Origin: an uncultured Lachnospiraceae bacterium
GTDB lineage: Bacteria > Bacillota > Clostridia > Lachnospirales > Lachnospiraceae
Length of the DNA stretch: 33,902 nt
Reading direction: 5' to 3'
Assembly (NCBI GenBank): GCA_947631605.1
Contig: CANRMC010000012.1
Span: forward strand, 1 to 33,902
Shown here: positions 15,642-24,273 of the stretch, piece after piece
Numbering within the stretch: the stretch's first letter is position 1
How the letters are laid out: each line of letters opens with the position of its first letter
Translations under genes and position numbers: made by a program
Notes under the pieces: generated by a model
Seen by the model: only the letters and a program-made list of their open reading frames with translations
The model's database searches: none
Told to the model about the DNA's origin: nothing

Positions 15642-16067
15642 TCAGGCGCTGATATGGATTCTCAAATGGTTCCCCATAGGCTCCATTCCTTCAAATCTGA
15701 TCCTATAACGAATATCCAGTCTGATATCTGCATCCTCATATACGGCGGTCATTTTTTCTGTCTCAATATCCACAGGCAGCATTCCCTCCGCCATTTGATA
15801 AACCGTATGAAACATAAGCCCTTCTTCAAACATCAGATCCATTTGCACAGAACCCCGTTTCATAATGCGCACCACAGAAGAATCTATGACTATATGATTT
15901 TTCGTTACCTCTGCCTCCTCAAACCGATCCTCATATAAAATATGCAGCTTGTCATTTATCTTTTGGAGGATTCCTCTGGTTTCGTTTACAATTTCTTCAT
16001 CACCGTCGATCTGTCCGCCGATACGAATATTTACTTCCTGTTTTTCATAACTTCCAAACTGTTTCAT
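15642..16067 (-). CDS. DUF1934 domain-containing protein (YwiB-like)
   Basis: A 141-residue all-beta protein. The pattern EVNIRIGGQIDGDEEIVNETRG, ILYEDRF, NHIVIDSSVVRIMKRGSVQMDLMFEEG and MLPVDIETEKM, ending in RLDIRYRI, fits the DUF1934 calycin-like barrel family (B. subtilis YwiB) as I know it. Function is unknown; in Firmicutes it is often next to argS or cell-wall genes. It starts seven bases after murI ends, with no strong ribosome site, so it probably depends on coupling. Confidence 0.75.
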   Translation of the reverse strand: MKQFGSYEKQEVNIRIGGQIDGDEEIVNETRGILQKINDKLHILYEDRFEEAEVTKNHIVIDSSVVRIMKRGSVQMDLMFEEGLMFHTVYQMAEGMLPVDIETEKMTAVYEDADIRLDIRYRIRFEGMEPMGNHLRIHISA

Positions 16068-16074
16068 GCAATAC

Positions 16075-16884
16075 TTAATAGCTTTCTATATCTACAATAT
16101 TCACCTTATCCACATGCATCGGCAGAACCCTGTCCGCAAACGTCGTGAATTTATCCGCACCGTCGCTGGCATAGAATTCATAAACTGCCGGCGCGCTGTC
16201 CTGATTCAGGATCCCTTCTTCACGCATCATATTCTTTAATTCTTTGGTTGTTTCATAGGCGGGATTTATCAGTTTTACATTTTCTCCCATATAACGTTTG
16301 ATCGCATTGGTGATAAGAGGATAATGGGTACAGCCCAGTACTAAGGAATCCACGTTATAGGCTTTCATTTCCGATAAATACCGATCCACCATATCGTCGG
16401 TGATCCGGTCTTCCAAAAGACCTTCTTCAACCAGAGGAACAAACAAAGGACATGCCTTGCTGACAACGGTAACCTCCTTCGTCAGCTCTCTTATGTATCT
16501 GGTATAAATGCCGGATTTTACGGTCGCTTCCGTACCGATGACGCCGATATTTTTCGTTTCCGTCAGGGAAACCGCCATCTTTGCACCCGGTCTTACCACG
16601 CCGATAATCGGAACGGAAATCTCCGGGCGAAGTTCCGGAAGCGCCAGTGCGCTCGCGGTATTACAAGCCACAACGATCGCTTTCACATTTTTTGTCATCA
16701 GAAAACGGATAATCTGACGGGAATACTTTAATACCGTCTGTTTGGATTTGCTTCCGTAAGGAACCCTTGCCGTATCGCCAAAATATACTACATTTTCATT
16801 TGGAAGCTGGCGCATGATCTCCCGTACCACCGTCAGTCCGCCGACACCGGAATCAAAGACGCCAATTGCAGAATTATGCTCCAT
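16075..16884 (-). CDS. murI: Glutamate racemase
   Basis: Interconverts L- and D-glutamate to supply D-Glu for peptidoglycan. The catalytic cysteines are Cys74 (VVACNTASA) and Cys185 (LVLGCTHYPL). Other motifs are GVFDSGVGGLTV at the N-terminus and YFGDTARVPYG. I prefer the second in-frame ATG (16884, MEHNSAIG), with GAGAGG seven bases upstream, over the ATG at 16890, which has almost no spacing. It overlaps the end of ddl by 11 bp, so the two peptidoglycan precursor enzymes are translationally coupled. Confidence 0.94.
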   Translation of the reverse strand: MEHNSAIGVFDSGVGGLTVVREIMRQLPNENVVYFGDTARVPYGSKSKQTVLKYSRQIIRFLMTKNVKAIVVACNTASALALPELRPEISVPIIGVVRPGAKMAVSLTETKNIGVIGTEATVKSGIYTRYIRELTKEVTVVSKACPLFVPLVEEGLLEDRITDDMVDRYLSEMKAYNVDSLVLGCTHYPLITNAIKRYMGENVKLINPAYETTKELKNMMREEGILNQDSAPAVYEFYASDGADKFTTFADRVLPMHVDKVNIVDIESY

Positions 16885-17941
16885 ATTCATGCCTCTCCCA
16901 TGCCATTTCTATTAATTTCTCTATATAATCACCCAGTTCATATCCGGCATCCTGCATCAGCATCGGATACATACTGATCGCGGTATGCCCCGGTATCGTA
17001 TTGATCTCATTGAAAATCACACGATTTGTTTCATTTTCCAGGAAGAAATCCACACGGGAAAGACCAAACCCGTCGATCGCTTTAAATATCTGTACCGCCT
17101 TCTGCCGGATTTCCTCTGCTTTTCCTTCCGGAAGCTGTGGATTTATGACTGTGCCGGAATCCGCGTTGTTATATTTTGCATCATAATCATAGAATTCTGC
17201 TGCCGCAAGGATTTCTCCTACTCCGGAAGCAACAACATTGTCGTCATGACCGAATACGGCACATTCCAGTTCCCGCCCTACTATGGCTTCTTCTACCAGA
17301 ATCTTGGTATCATGTCTGGCTGCTTCTTTTAATCCTGCGATCAGTTCCTCTCTGTTTGCTGCTTTGGAAACTCCCTTGGAGGATCCCGCATTGGACGGTT
17401 TGATGAATACCGGATAACTTCTTGCGCTTTCAATCCTTGAAACTACCACGTCCATATCTTTCAATTCATAGCTCCTGACAGGAACAAAAGCCGCCTGTTC
17501 TACCGGAAGAGCCGCCACAATGACTTTCGTAAAGAATTTATCCATGGCTACCGCAGAAGACAAGGTCCCGCAGCCCACATACGGGATATGCGCCATTTCA
17601 AACAGCCCCTGGATCGTTCCGTCTTCACCAAACAGACCATGAAGAACCGGGAACGCACAATCAACCGGTATGGAAGTATAATTTCCATCCTCTATAACCA
17701 GCATTTCTTTTTTTGTATCCGGAGAAATCAATACCTGCTTCTTACTGTTTCTCCATGTGCCGTCTTCCACTTCCGATACCGAATCCACCAGAAGCCAGTG
17801 TCCTTCTTTTGTAATTCCGATCAGATAAACATTGTAATGTTCTCTGTTTACCGCTTTGATCACCGTCGCCGCAGAAACGCAGGAAACTTCATGCTCGGAG
17901 GAGCAGCCGCCAAATAGAATGGCAAGATTTTTTTTCGCCAT
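16874..17941 (-). CDS. ddl: D-alanine--D-alanine ligase
   Basis: ATP-grasp ligase making D-Ala-D-Ala for the pentapeptide. The start MAKKNLAILFGGCSSEHEVS (17941) has AGAGG seven bases upstream; a longer frame from 17959 lacks this. Motifs include the N-terminal GGCSSEHEVS, the grasp-loop FIKPSNAGSSKGVSKA, ELECAVFG, SRVDFFLE and the metal/substrate motif FNEINTIPGHT. Length is 355 residues, normal for the family. Nothing seen indicates a Van-type D-Ala-D-Lac ligase, although that distinction needs structural alignment. It leads the operon ddl-murI-DUF1934-methyltransferase. Confidence 0.94.
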   Translation of the reverse strand: MAKKNLAILFGGCSSEHEVSCVSAATVIKAVNREHYNVYLIGITKEGHWLLVDSVSEVEDGTWRNSKKQVLISPDTKKEMLVIEDGNYTSIPVDCAFPVLHGLFGEDGTIQGLFEMAHIPYVGCGTLSSAVAMDKFFTKVIVAALPVEQAAFVPVRSYELKDMDVVVSRIESARSYPVFIKPSNAGSSKGVSKAANREELIAGLKEAARHDTKILVEEAIVGRELECAVFGHDDNVVASGVGEILAAAEFYDYDAKYNNADSGTVINPQLPEGKAEEIRQKAVQIFKAIDGFGLSRVDFFLENETNRVIFNEINTIPGHTAISMYPMLMQDAGYELGDYIEKLIEMAWERHEYGA

Positions 17942-17977
17942 ATCGTAACCTCTCATCAAATTGATATAATCATAAAC

Positions 17978-18006
17978 ATCATACCACTTGGAGAAGCGAT
18001 AAGCAA
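17978..18006 (-). promoter_or_regulatory. Promoter of ddl-murI operon
   Basis: On the minus strand TTGCTT (18006-18001), a 17-bp spacer and TATGAT (17983-17978) lie 37 bp upstream of the ddl start. The -35 is part of an inverted repeat at 17999-18038. Confidence 0.65.
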
Positions 18007-18038
18007 GGTTTCCCTAATCAGAATTAGGTTCTGCTTAT
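17999..18038. repeat. Imperfect palindrome overlapping the ddl -35 box
   Basis: ATAAGCA (17999-18005) pairs with TGCTTAT (18032-18038), and an inner CCTAAT (18013-18018) pairs with ATTAGG (18023-18028). The two symmetry centres differ by 2 bp. Because it overlaps and extends upstream of the -35, it would not be transcribed from this promoter and may be a regulator-binding site. Confidence 0.45.
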
Positions 18039-18049
18039 ATCAAATCAAA

Positions 18050-18097
18050 ATTGCTCCTCCGCCCGACGTTTATTCACTGTCCGGACAGAGGAGCAAT
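18050..18097 (-). terminator. Terminator downstream of the 636-residue surface protein gene
   Basis: ATTGCTCCTC (18050-18059) and GAGGAGCAAT (18088-18097) form a 10-bp stem. On the minus strand it is followed by TTTTGATTT. The loop contains an extra palindrome around GTCCGGAC. Confidence 0.75.
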
Positions 18098-18118
18098 GCT
18101 TTTCATTTTATTATTCTT

Positions 18119-20029
18119 TTAATGTTTGTACTTCTTTTTACCGAGTACCAAGCACATGCCGCACAGGGAAATCATTCCGAGGACAGCCATCATTGCTACA
18201 TCGGCTTCATCATCCGTCTTCGGAGCGGCATCCGTAAGAACATCCGACTCCGGAGCAGCAGCCGTAAGAATATCCGTCTTCGTAACTTCCGTTTTTGTTA
18301 TGTCAGCTTCTTTTCCGTCATTCTTTGTTTCATCTGTTTCAGGAGCTGTGACTGCAGATTTATTGTTCACAAGTGCGTAGACGCTGAAATGTGTGGTGGT
18401 AAATACTGCATACCCGTTCTCCACTGTAGTCGGCATCGCAATCATCTTATCGCCGTCAATATGATATACCGTTACATCTTCCCAGCCCGCCGGCAGCTTG
18501 ATATAAACTTTAACCGTTCCATCCGGCTGGACAACAACGTCATCTATGGTAATTGTTATATCATAAATCACAAACTCAGTGAACAGCTTCTGAATTACCT
18601 TTCTTACAAATTTACTTATTTCTGTGATATTGGTTGCCGAGACTGTCACTTCCCTGCCATTTGGCATTTCGATTATAATCTCGCCATTGGCAAAATTAAA
18701 AGTCACCGTTGCACTAGGATCTTCTTTGTCCTTATCTTCTTCCGGCGGATTTTTTTCACTCTCGCCATCGCCGGAACCCTCTTCGGTTGTCGGAGGTTCG
18801 GTTTTTCCCGGCTCTACTTCACCACCGCATTCATCACACTTGCCATCGTTATCTGCATCTTTATGCGCAAGCGTAACTCCCGTCAGTTGATTGCAGCCGA
18901 CATTTGAACAGATTCTTGTATGGGTGCCGTCGCCGTTATCTTTTGCGTTCCAATATGGACTGTTGTTTTCGTTAAACAGCGGATATTTATTGTGCTCACT
19001 GTTTCCGGTAACAAGCGTAACGCCGCATTTTTCACATGTGTAACTCTTAGTACAGTCATCACTGCATACAGTCGTATGCCCCTCACGAACGGTATAACGA
19101 CAGTTCTTGCAGGAACCGATATGTAAGCCGGTTGCATCCTGTGCGCCTACAGCTTCCCATTCCATCTCATGTTCCTTGCCGCTCAGTCCCATGTCGGCAC
19201 CGCAAACCTTGCAAACAAGCTTTGTACAGTCATCTTTGCTTTCCTCAGGCTGATGTTCTTTCTTCGTTCCGGCTTTCTTCTCTGTCAGACCACATACTGT
19301 ACAGCGACGGATCAGTTCACCTTCCCGATAGCAGGTAGGTTCGTTCCCCAATACAGGCACCCATCCGTCTTCAGTACCGGATTCCCAAGTATGCTTTTCG
19401 GCAAGGGAAGGAACGGTTTCTGTCCGAGCGACATCACCGCACCTTGTACAGGTAAATTTCTTTACTCCCGGCTCAGTGCAGTCATCTGATGGAAACTCTT
19501 CCCACTGATAATTATGTCCCAATTTTGGAATTTCCTGAATATCCTGCTTCGCACCACAATTCTTGCATACCTGATATTTACTTCCTGCTTTCGTACAGGT
19601 AGCAGGTGTTTCTGCAGCTTCCCAAACATGCTCCTCAGAATCTGACTTCTTGGTGCGGAGTTTGCTCATGCAGTCTTTAAATGTGTCCTGCTCACGTGCA
19701 TAAATTTCCTCAAGTTTCTCGGCTTTAATCCATTTCTTACAAGCCCAGCAGTACTGATAAACTTCATAACCTGCTGTATACCCGCACGTTTCCTCATAAT
19801 ACTCCGCATATGGGGAACGGCGGAATTTTGTTTCCGGCTCATCCGGATCCGGAGCAAGATAACCACTGCCTCGGTAATAATGTCCCTTTTCCGTACAATC
19901 ATAGTCATCCCACGGTTGCTTTTCTGTTACTCCATTTGACGACGGTTCAGCCGCCGACACACCTGTGGCAGGCAATAGCAAGATAATGCAGAGGAGTATG
20001 CTCACAGGCAATAACCATTTTCTTTTCAT
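18119..20029 (-). CDS. Secreted cysteine-rich CxxC-repeat surface protein (636 aa)
   Basis: The start MKRKWLLPVSILLC (20029) has AAAGGAG six bases upstream. A signal peptide ends near residue 26 (GVSA-AE). Residues about 80-400 hold eight CxxC knuckles (for example CWAC, CKNC, CTRC, CTVC, CKVC, CEKC, CDEC) and one CxxxxC. They are arranged in repeats of the type PATCTKAGxxxxxCKNCGxxxxxxIPKLGHNY, typical of zinc-ribbon-like surface repeats. A calcium-type DADNDGKCDECGG follows at about 391-402. After an acidic linker comes a beta domain (440-555) ending FTTTHFSVYALV. The C-terminus is PKTDD, a hydrophobic helix and GKKKYKH, like a sortase signal but with the Gly of the TG pair replaced by Asp. 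It is paralogous to the next gene upstream. Function is unknown; adhesion or metal binding is conjecture. Confidence 0.8.
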   Translation of the reverse strand: MKRKWLLPVSILLCIILLLPATGVSAAEPSSNGVTEKQPWDDYDCTEKGHYYRGSGYLAPDPDEPETKFRRSPYAEYYEETCGYTAGYEVYQYCWACKKWIKAEKLEEIYAREQDTFKDCMSKLRTKKSDSEEHVWEAAETPATCTKAGSKYQVCKNCGAKQDIQEIPKLGHNYQWEEFPSDDCTEPGVKKFTCTRCGDVARTETVPSLAEKHTWESGTEDGWVPVLGNEPTCYREGELIRRCTVCGLTEKKAGTKKEHQPEESKDDCTKLVCKVCGADMGLSGKEHEMEWEAVGAQDATGLHIGSCKNCRYTVREGHTTVCSDDCTKSYTCEKCGVTLVTGNSEHNKYPLFNENNSPYWNAKDNGDGTHTRICSNVGCNQLTGVTLAHKDADNDGKCDECGGEVEPGKTEPPTTEEGSGDGESEKNPPEEDKDKEDPSATVTFNFANGEIIIEMPNGREVTVSATNITEISKFVRKVIQKLFTEFVIYDITITIDDVVVQPDGTVKVYIKLPAGWEDVTVYHIDGDKMIAMPTTVENGYAVFTTTHFSVYALVNNKSAVTAPETDETKNDGKEADITKTEVTKTDILTAAAPESDVLTDAAPKTDDEADVAMMAVLGMISLCGMCLVLGKKKYKH

Positions 20030-20135
20030 AAGCGTCTCCTTTCTTTGTTTCTGCGTTACCAATGCAAAGAGCGCATATCCGCAGATAATTGTTTTACATA
20101 TTCAGACGCAAAATCCTCCACGTCTTTATTATAAT

Positions 20136-20163
20136 ATAATACATAACCCCCTGATGCCGTCAA
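20136..20163 (-). promoter_or_regulatory. Promoter of the 636-residue surface protein gene
   Basis: On the minus strand TTGACG (20163-20158), a 16-bp spacer and TATTAT (20141-20136) lie about 106 bp upstream of the start, leaving a leader of about 100 nt. The promoter resembles that of the paralogue at 24176-24203. Confidence 0.7.
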
Positions 20164-20227
20164 TATGATTTGCCATATTTCATGTTAGAAAATTCTGGCA
20201 GCTATTGTTATTTTTGTACAATAACTC

Positions 20228-23200
20228 TTACCCTCTGTACTTCTTCTTACCGAATATCATACACATGCCGCACAGGGAAATCATACCGAGAGCAAGCAGC
20301 CATGCAACACCGGACTCATCTCCGGTCTTCGGAGAATCGGTTTTGTCCTGCGTTTCAACATTTGTTGTGTCATCCGGGTTTGTAACATCCGCTGGTTTCG
20401 TTGTATCCTTCTGTTCTGTAGCAGTGCTATAATTCGGATCGGCTGCGTTACATACCGTACATTTTCCGTTTTCGTAAGTATGCTCTGCTTTATCGGCAAT
20501 TTCGCCACATTCACATTCTTTCCAATGATATGTAGCGTCCGACTTCCAATCCCCATATTTATGTTCATGCGTTTCCAATTTACTGGCAACATTCACAAGG
20601 ACATAAACACTGAAATGTTCCGCCGTAAATGTTACATATGCACCGTCCTCCAATGGCGTTGTGGCAAGCGCCGTCATACCGTCAGCATTGACGTAATAAA
20701 CTTTCGTATCTGATGCAAGCCAGCCGCTCGGTACCGGAACCTTGACCGTCAGCTTGCCCTTTGCATCTACTGTCTCACCGGATTCTGTATCAATAAGCTT
20801 AATGTCCAGCGGCAGATAGGTTGCGAACACCTTGCCAACACTTGCCTCTACCTGCGCATATAATTCCGGCATTGCCTCCGTAATCGTATCAACTACCAAT
20901 TGAATCCCATGATAAGCGCCGCTGTTATCTTCCGGTGTTGCAGATATGCCATGTTCTTCATCGATAAGCATATCAATGTTGTTATAATCCGGATCGACTG
21001 CGCCACATACGGTACATGAGCCATTCTTATATGTATGCTCCGCCTTTTCCGCAATGTCTCCACACTCACAACTCTTCCAATGATGAACGGTATCGGAAAT
21101 CCAATCGCCAAATACATGCTCATGGTCTTCCGGAAGTTTCTCGATCACTTCACCTTTGGTGATAACCTTATCACAGCCAAGACAGTAAACATCGCCTGTG
21201 TAGCCCTCTTCTTCCTTGGTTGCATTTTTCTGATTCCGAAGTTCTGTGCCGCCTGCATGATTATTTGGATTTGAAACCGTATATTCTTCACCGCACACTT
21301 CACAATGCGCGCCGTTTGTACAGGTTGCCATACCGCCGCTGTGCGGTGCTACCGGACTTGTAACCTTACAATTCCGGTTGATACATGCTGTCACGTGACC
21401 ATCATCCACACTTGTTACACGTCCGGAGAAGTTATGGGTCTCGCAGGCTTCTACGACAACTGCGCCGCAATCTTTACAACAAAGCGGCTGTGTGCAGTCA
21501 TAGTTTTCTGCTTCATGTTCATGGCTTCCGATCTCTTTATATCCGCAGACTTCACACTCTCTGTAATGATTTCCGTTTGCGGTGTCATTCACATATTCGC
21601 TCATAGTATGCGGCGTCTGGACATCGTTTTCTTTTTCCTCACATTCACTGCATACTTTGTAATGTCCGGTCTTGTCATAGATATACTTGTCAAAGGTATG
21701 GACGTGTTCTTTGTCTATCTTTGGAAGAGTTTCACCCTTTTCTAATAAGGCATTACATCCAAGACAATAGGTATCGCCGGTGTAACCTTCTTCTTCCTCG
21801 GTTGCCGCCTTGTCATTACGGATTTCCGTACCGCCTACATGGTTTGTCTTATCAAGTTCTCCATAATGCTGATGACAGTATTTACATTCCGCCTTTTCTT
21901 TACAGGTTGCTTTCGTTCCTGCTTCATGCTCTGCTATACTTTCCGCCTTACAACCCGGAACACTGCAGACACGCCTGTGTCCCTGCTCTGTATGTCCATC
22001 CTCTGCAACTACCCAGCTATGACCTTCGCTTGCCGCTGTCACTTCATGCCCGCAGATCGAGCAGACATCCGGCGTAGTACAGTCGCCATCGCTTAATGCC
22101 ATATGCTCAAATGCTTCTGTTTCCTCGCAGCCTTTCCGCATACAAACATGGTAATGGTACTCATTATTTACTTCCCATTCTGCCGTGTAAAGGTCATGCG
22201 TTGTATTTGCCGGCAGAACTGCATAGCCGCAGATACTGCAGGTTACCGCCTTGCTGCAGGTTCCGTCATAACCGTCAGATGCCTCCTTATCATGACTGCT
22301 TCTGTCTTTTTCCACATGACAGATCGTACATTCCTGCCAATGACCTGCTTCGTCCGACTTCCATTCGTAATCGTGCGTATGCGCTCCCTTTTTCTCATAA
22401 CCACAGACCGTACAGGTAAATTCCTGCGGAGTATCTTTTGCCCCGTAAGTATGTGCTTCCGCGGCTTTTACTATCACGCTGCAGTCCGGATCCGCACAAA
22501 CAATAAAATGTGTATTTTCATCAAAGGAATACTGATCGGTTACTGTATGCGATGCTTTTCCCGGTGTCATAACCCTGCCACATTCACATACTACATCTGT
22601 GGTACAGTTATGGTCGTCTACGCCAACGCAGTCTTCCTCTACGGTATATTTGCAACCCTTCACCGTACACTTACGGGTATGTTTTCCGGCAGAGGAACTC
22701 TGCACCGGATTACCTAACTGGTGAGGTTTCGCCGCCTTTGCCACATAACCGCATTTGATACATACTTTTTCTGATTCACAACTACTGTAATCGCCATTGT
22801 TGTAAAAATGGTTGCCTGTTGCCGGTTCTGTGTATTCCGTTGGATCGACATAACCGCAAGTCGAGCATTTCTTATTGTAATGGCCTGCGGAACTGCAGGT
22901 TGGCGGCGTGTAGTTCGTCCAGATTCCCATTTTATGCTGTCCGGTTGCCGATTTTTCACTGCCTGCTACCGTCACTTTCTCACCGCACACAGTACAGATC
23001 TGATAAGAATATCCGTCTGCCCCACAGGTCGGTTCAACTACATGCGTATTGGCAGTGTCCAAATTATGGTCGGTTTTCTCTGTCTCGCTTCCCGGAACAA
23101 TTTCTTTCTCACCACATACACTACATTCTTTGTAAGAATATCCGCCCTGCTTACAGGTAGCTTTCACTACGATCACATTGCCGAACTTGTGTCCCGGAAT

Positions 23201-24136
23201 AACCGTTTCCTGATTTTCTTTTATCTCGCCGCAGCGCGTACATTTATAGAGTCCTGTCGGCTCCGTACACGGGTGATCGGTGGACGTTACCGGCTGGTAA
23301 TCATGTCCGAGTGCCGGCACTTCTGTTTCTTCAGATATTATTTCTCCACACAAGGAACATTTCTTGGTTGCCTTACCCGGTTCCGTACAGGTAGGTTTCG
23401 TAGAATATGATGTTCCTTCCGTATGACGACCTACCTTCGGTATACTTTCCGTTCTGGAATAACCGCACTGGGTACAGCTGATCTTTGATGCTCCTTCTTC
23501 AAAACATTTTGGATTCTTTACGGTACTTGCATAAATATTATGGCCTTTTGCAGGCGTTACGTCACAGGAAAGCACGGCGTCACATACAGAACATTTTGTA
23601 ACTGTTATACCGTCTGTGGTACATGTAGCCTCCTTAACAGTTGTTTCCTGCGTATGTTTAGAATTATCCTGCGTACCTTCCACAGTAACCTCAACATAAC
23701 CACACTCGCTACAGATCTTCATCGTATACGTTGCGCCATCACAGGAAGATGCTACAACTTTTTCCTCACCATATTTATGGGACGGCGTTGCCTTCTTATC
23801 ATGCCCTTCCGCGATCGTAAACCAGGTGTTGCAGTATCTGCATGCCCGATCCTCAGACTTGCCTGCGGAATATGTACATGTTTCTTCATATTCCTTTCTG
23901 TTCATACTTGCTCTGACATACCTGCCATTCAGGACTACCAGACTGCTTCTGCCGGCAAGTACATGCTTACCATCCGGTGCATTTTCACTCGAACATGTCA
24001 TTTCTGCCACTTCTGCTTCTGTATACTTCTGTAACGCCGACGCCCTGCTGTTGTCCGCGCCAAAGGCTGCTGCGCCCGGAAGCGACATCACTGCAACTAA
24101 AGTGAGGGAAATCAGTGATCTTAGGCCTTTTCTCAT
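20228..24136 (-). CDS. Large secreted cysteine-rich CxxC-repeat protein with SPKTG anchor (1302 aa)
   Basis: A signal peptide ends around residue 26 (AAAFG-AD). Residues about 87-1045 contain roughly 23 CxxC knuckles, five CxxxxC pairs and several CxCG motifs. They sit in repeats of 30-45 residues such as KPTCTEPGKATKKCSLCG followed by a VPALGHDY-type end, which suggests a string of zinc-ribbon-like modules. Two longer duplications are clear: residues 742-810 match 937-1005 (NHxGGTE, EEEGYTGDxYCLGC), and 1009-1050 match 1195-1235 (GDW, HHWKSCECG, AEHTY, CTVC). A beta domain (1055-1185) ending FTAEHFSVYVLV matches the paralogue downstream. The C-terminus is SPKTGD (1268-1273), a hydrophobic helix and GKKKYRG, a sortase signal variant used in Clostridia. 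It should be a wall-anchored surface protein. Ligand and function are unknown. Confidence 0.85.
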   Translation of the reverse strand: MRKGLRSLISLTLVAVMSLPGAAAFGADNSRASALQKYTEAEVAEMTCSSENAPDGKHVLAGRSSLVVLNGRYVRASMNRKEYEETCTYSAGKSEDRACRYCNTWFTIAEGHDKKATPSHKYGEEKVVASSCDGATYTMKICSECGYVEVTVEGTQDNSKHTQETTVKEATCTTDGITVTKCSVCDAVLSCDVTPAKGHNIYASTVKNPKCFEEGASKISCTQCGYSRTESIPKVGRHTEGTSYSTKPTCTEPGKATKKCSLCGEIISEETEVPALGHDYQPVTSTDHPCTEPTGLYKCTRCGEIKENQETVIPGHKFGNVIVVKATCKQGGYSYKECSVCGEKEIVPGSETEKTDHNLDTANTHVVEPTCGADGYSYQICTVCGEKVTVAGSEKSATGQHKMGIWTNYTPPTCSSAGHYNKKCSTCGYVDPTEYTEPATGNHFYNNGDYSSCESEKVCIKCGYVAKAAKPHQLGNPVQSSSAGKHTRKCTVKGCKYTVEEDCVGVDDHNCTTDVVCECGRVMTPGKASHTVTDQYSFDENTHFIVCADPDCSVIVKAAEAHTYGAKDTPQEFTCTVCGYEKKGAHTHDYEWKSDEAGHWQECTICHVEKDRSSHDKEASDGYDGTCSKAVTCSICGYAVLPANTTHDLYTAEWEVNNEYHYHVCMRKGCEETEAFEHMALSDGDCTTPDVCSICGHEVTAASEGHSWVVAEDGHTEQGHRRVCSVPGCKAESIAEHEAGTKATCKEKAECKYCHQHYGELDKTNHVGGTEIRNDKAATEEEEGYTGDTYCLGCNALLEKGETLPKIDKEHVHTFDKYIYDKTGHYKVCSECEEKENDVQTPHTMSEYVNDTANGNHYRECEVCGYKEIGSHEHEAENYDCTQPLCCKDCGAVVVEACETHNFSGRVTSVDDGHVTACINRNCKVTSPVAPHSGGMATCTNGAHCEVCGEEYTVSNPNNHAGGTELRNQKNATKEEEGYTGDVYCLGCDKVITKGEVIEKLPEDHEHVFGDWISDTVHHWKSCECGDIAEKAEHTYKNGSCTVCGAVDPDYNNIDMLIDEEHGISATPEDNSGAYHGIQLVVDTITEAMPELYAQVEASVGKVFATYLPLDIKLIDTESGETVDAKGKLTVKVPVPSGWLASDTKVYYVNADGMTALATTPLEDGAYVTFTAEHFSVYVLVNVASKLETHEHKYGDWKSDATYHWKECECGEIADKAEHTYENGKCTVCNAADPNYSTATEQKDTTKPADVTNPDDTTNVETQDKTDSPKTGDESGVAWLLALGMISLCGMCMIFGKKKYRG

Positions 24137-24175
24137 AGTCTATACCTCCGTCTGTTAATGTCTATTAGGATTATT

Positions 24176-24203
24176 ATAATATGATACCCTCCCATACAGT
24201 CAA
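24176..24203 (-). promoter_or_regulatory. Promoter of the 1302-residue surface protein gene
   Basis: On the minus strand TTGACT (24203-24198), a 16-bp spacer containing GGGAGGG and TATTAT (24181-24176) lie about 40 bp upstream of the ATG. A GGAGG ribosome site precedes the start. Confidence 0.7.
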
Positions 24204-24240
24204 TACATTTTTCATTTTTTGTAATGGAATTTTATGGAAA

Positions 24241-24273
24241 AGAAAGGACCATGCATTTCACATGATCCTTTTG
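24241..24273 (-). terminator. Intrinsic terminator after the small hypothetical gene
   Basis: On the minus strand AAAGGATCATG pairs, with one mismatch, with CATGGTCCTTT, followed by CTTTTCC. It lies right after the stop codon at 24258 and overlaps the gene end. Confidence 0.55.

Noticed and set aside
18122-24158. Many long plus-strand open frames opposite the cysteine-rich genes
   Set aside because: They are antisense shadows caused by the repetitive codon pattern of the CxxC repeats. The minus-strand genes have signal peptides, ribosome sites and domain structure, and the shadows have none.
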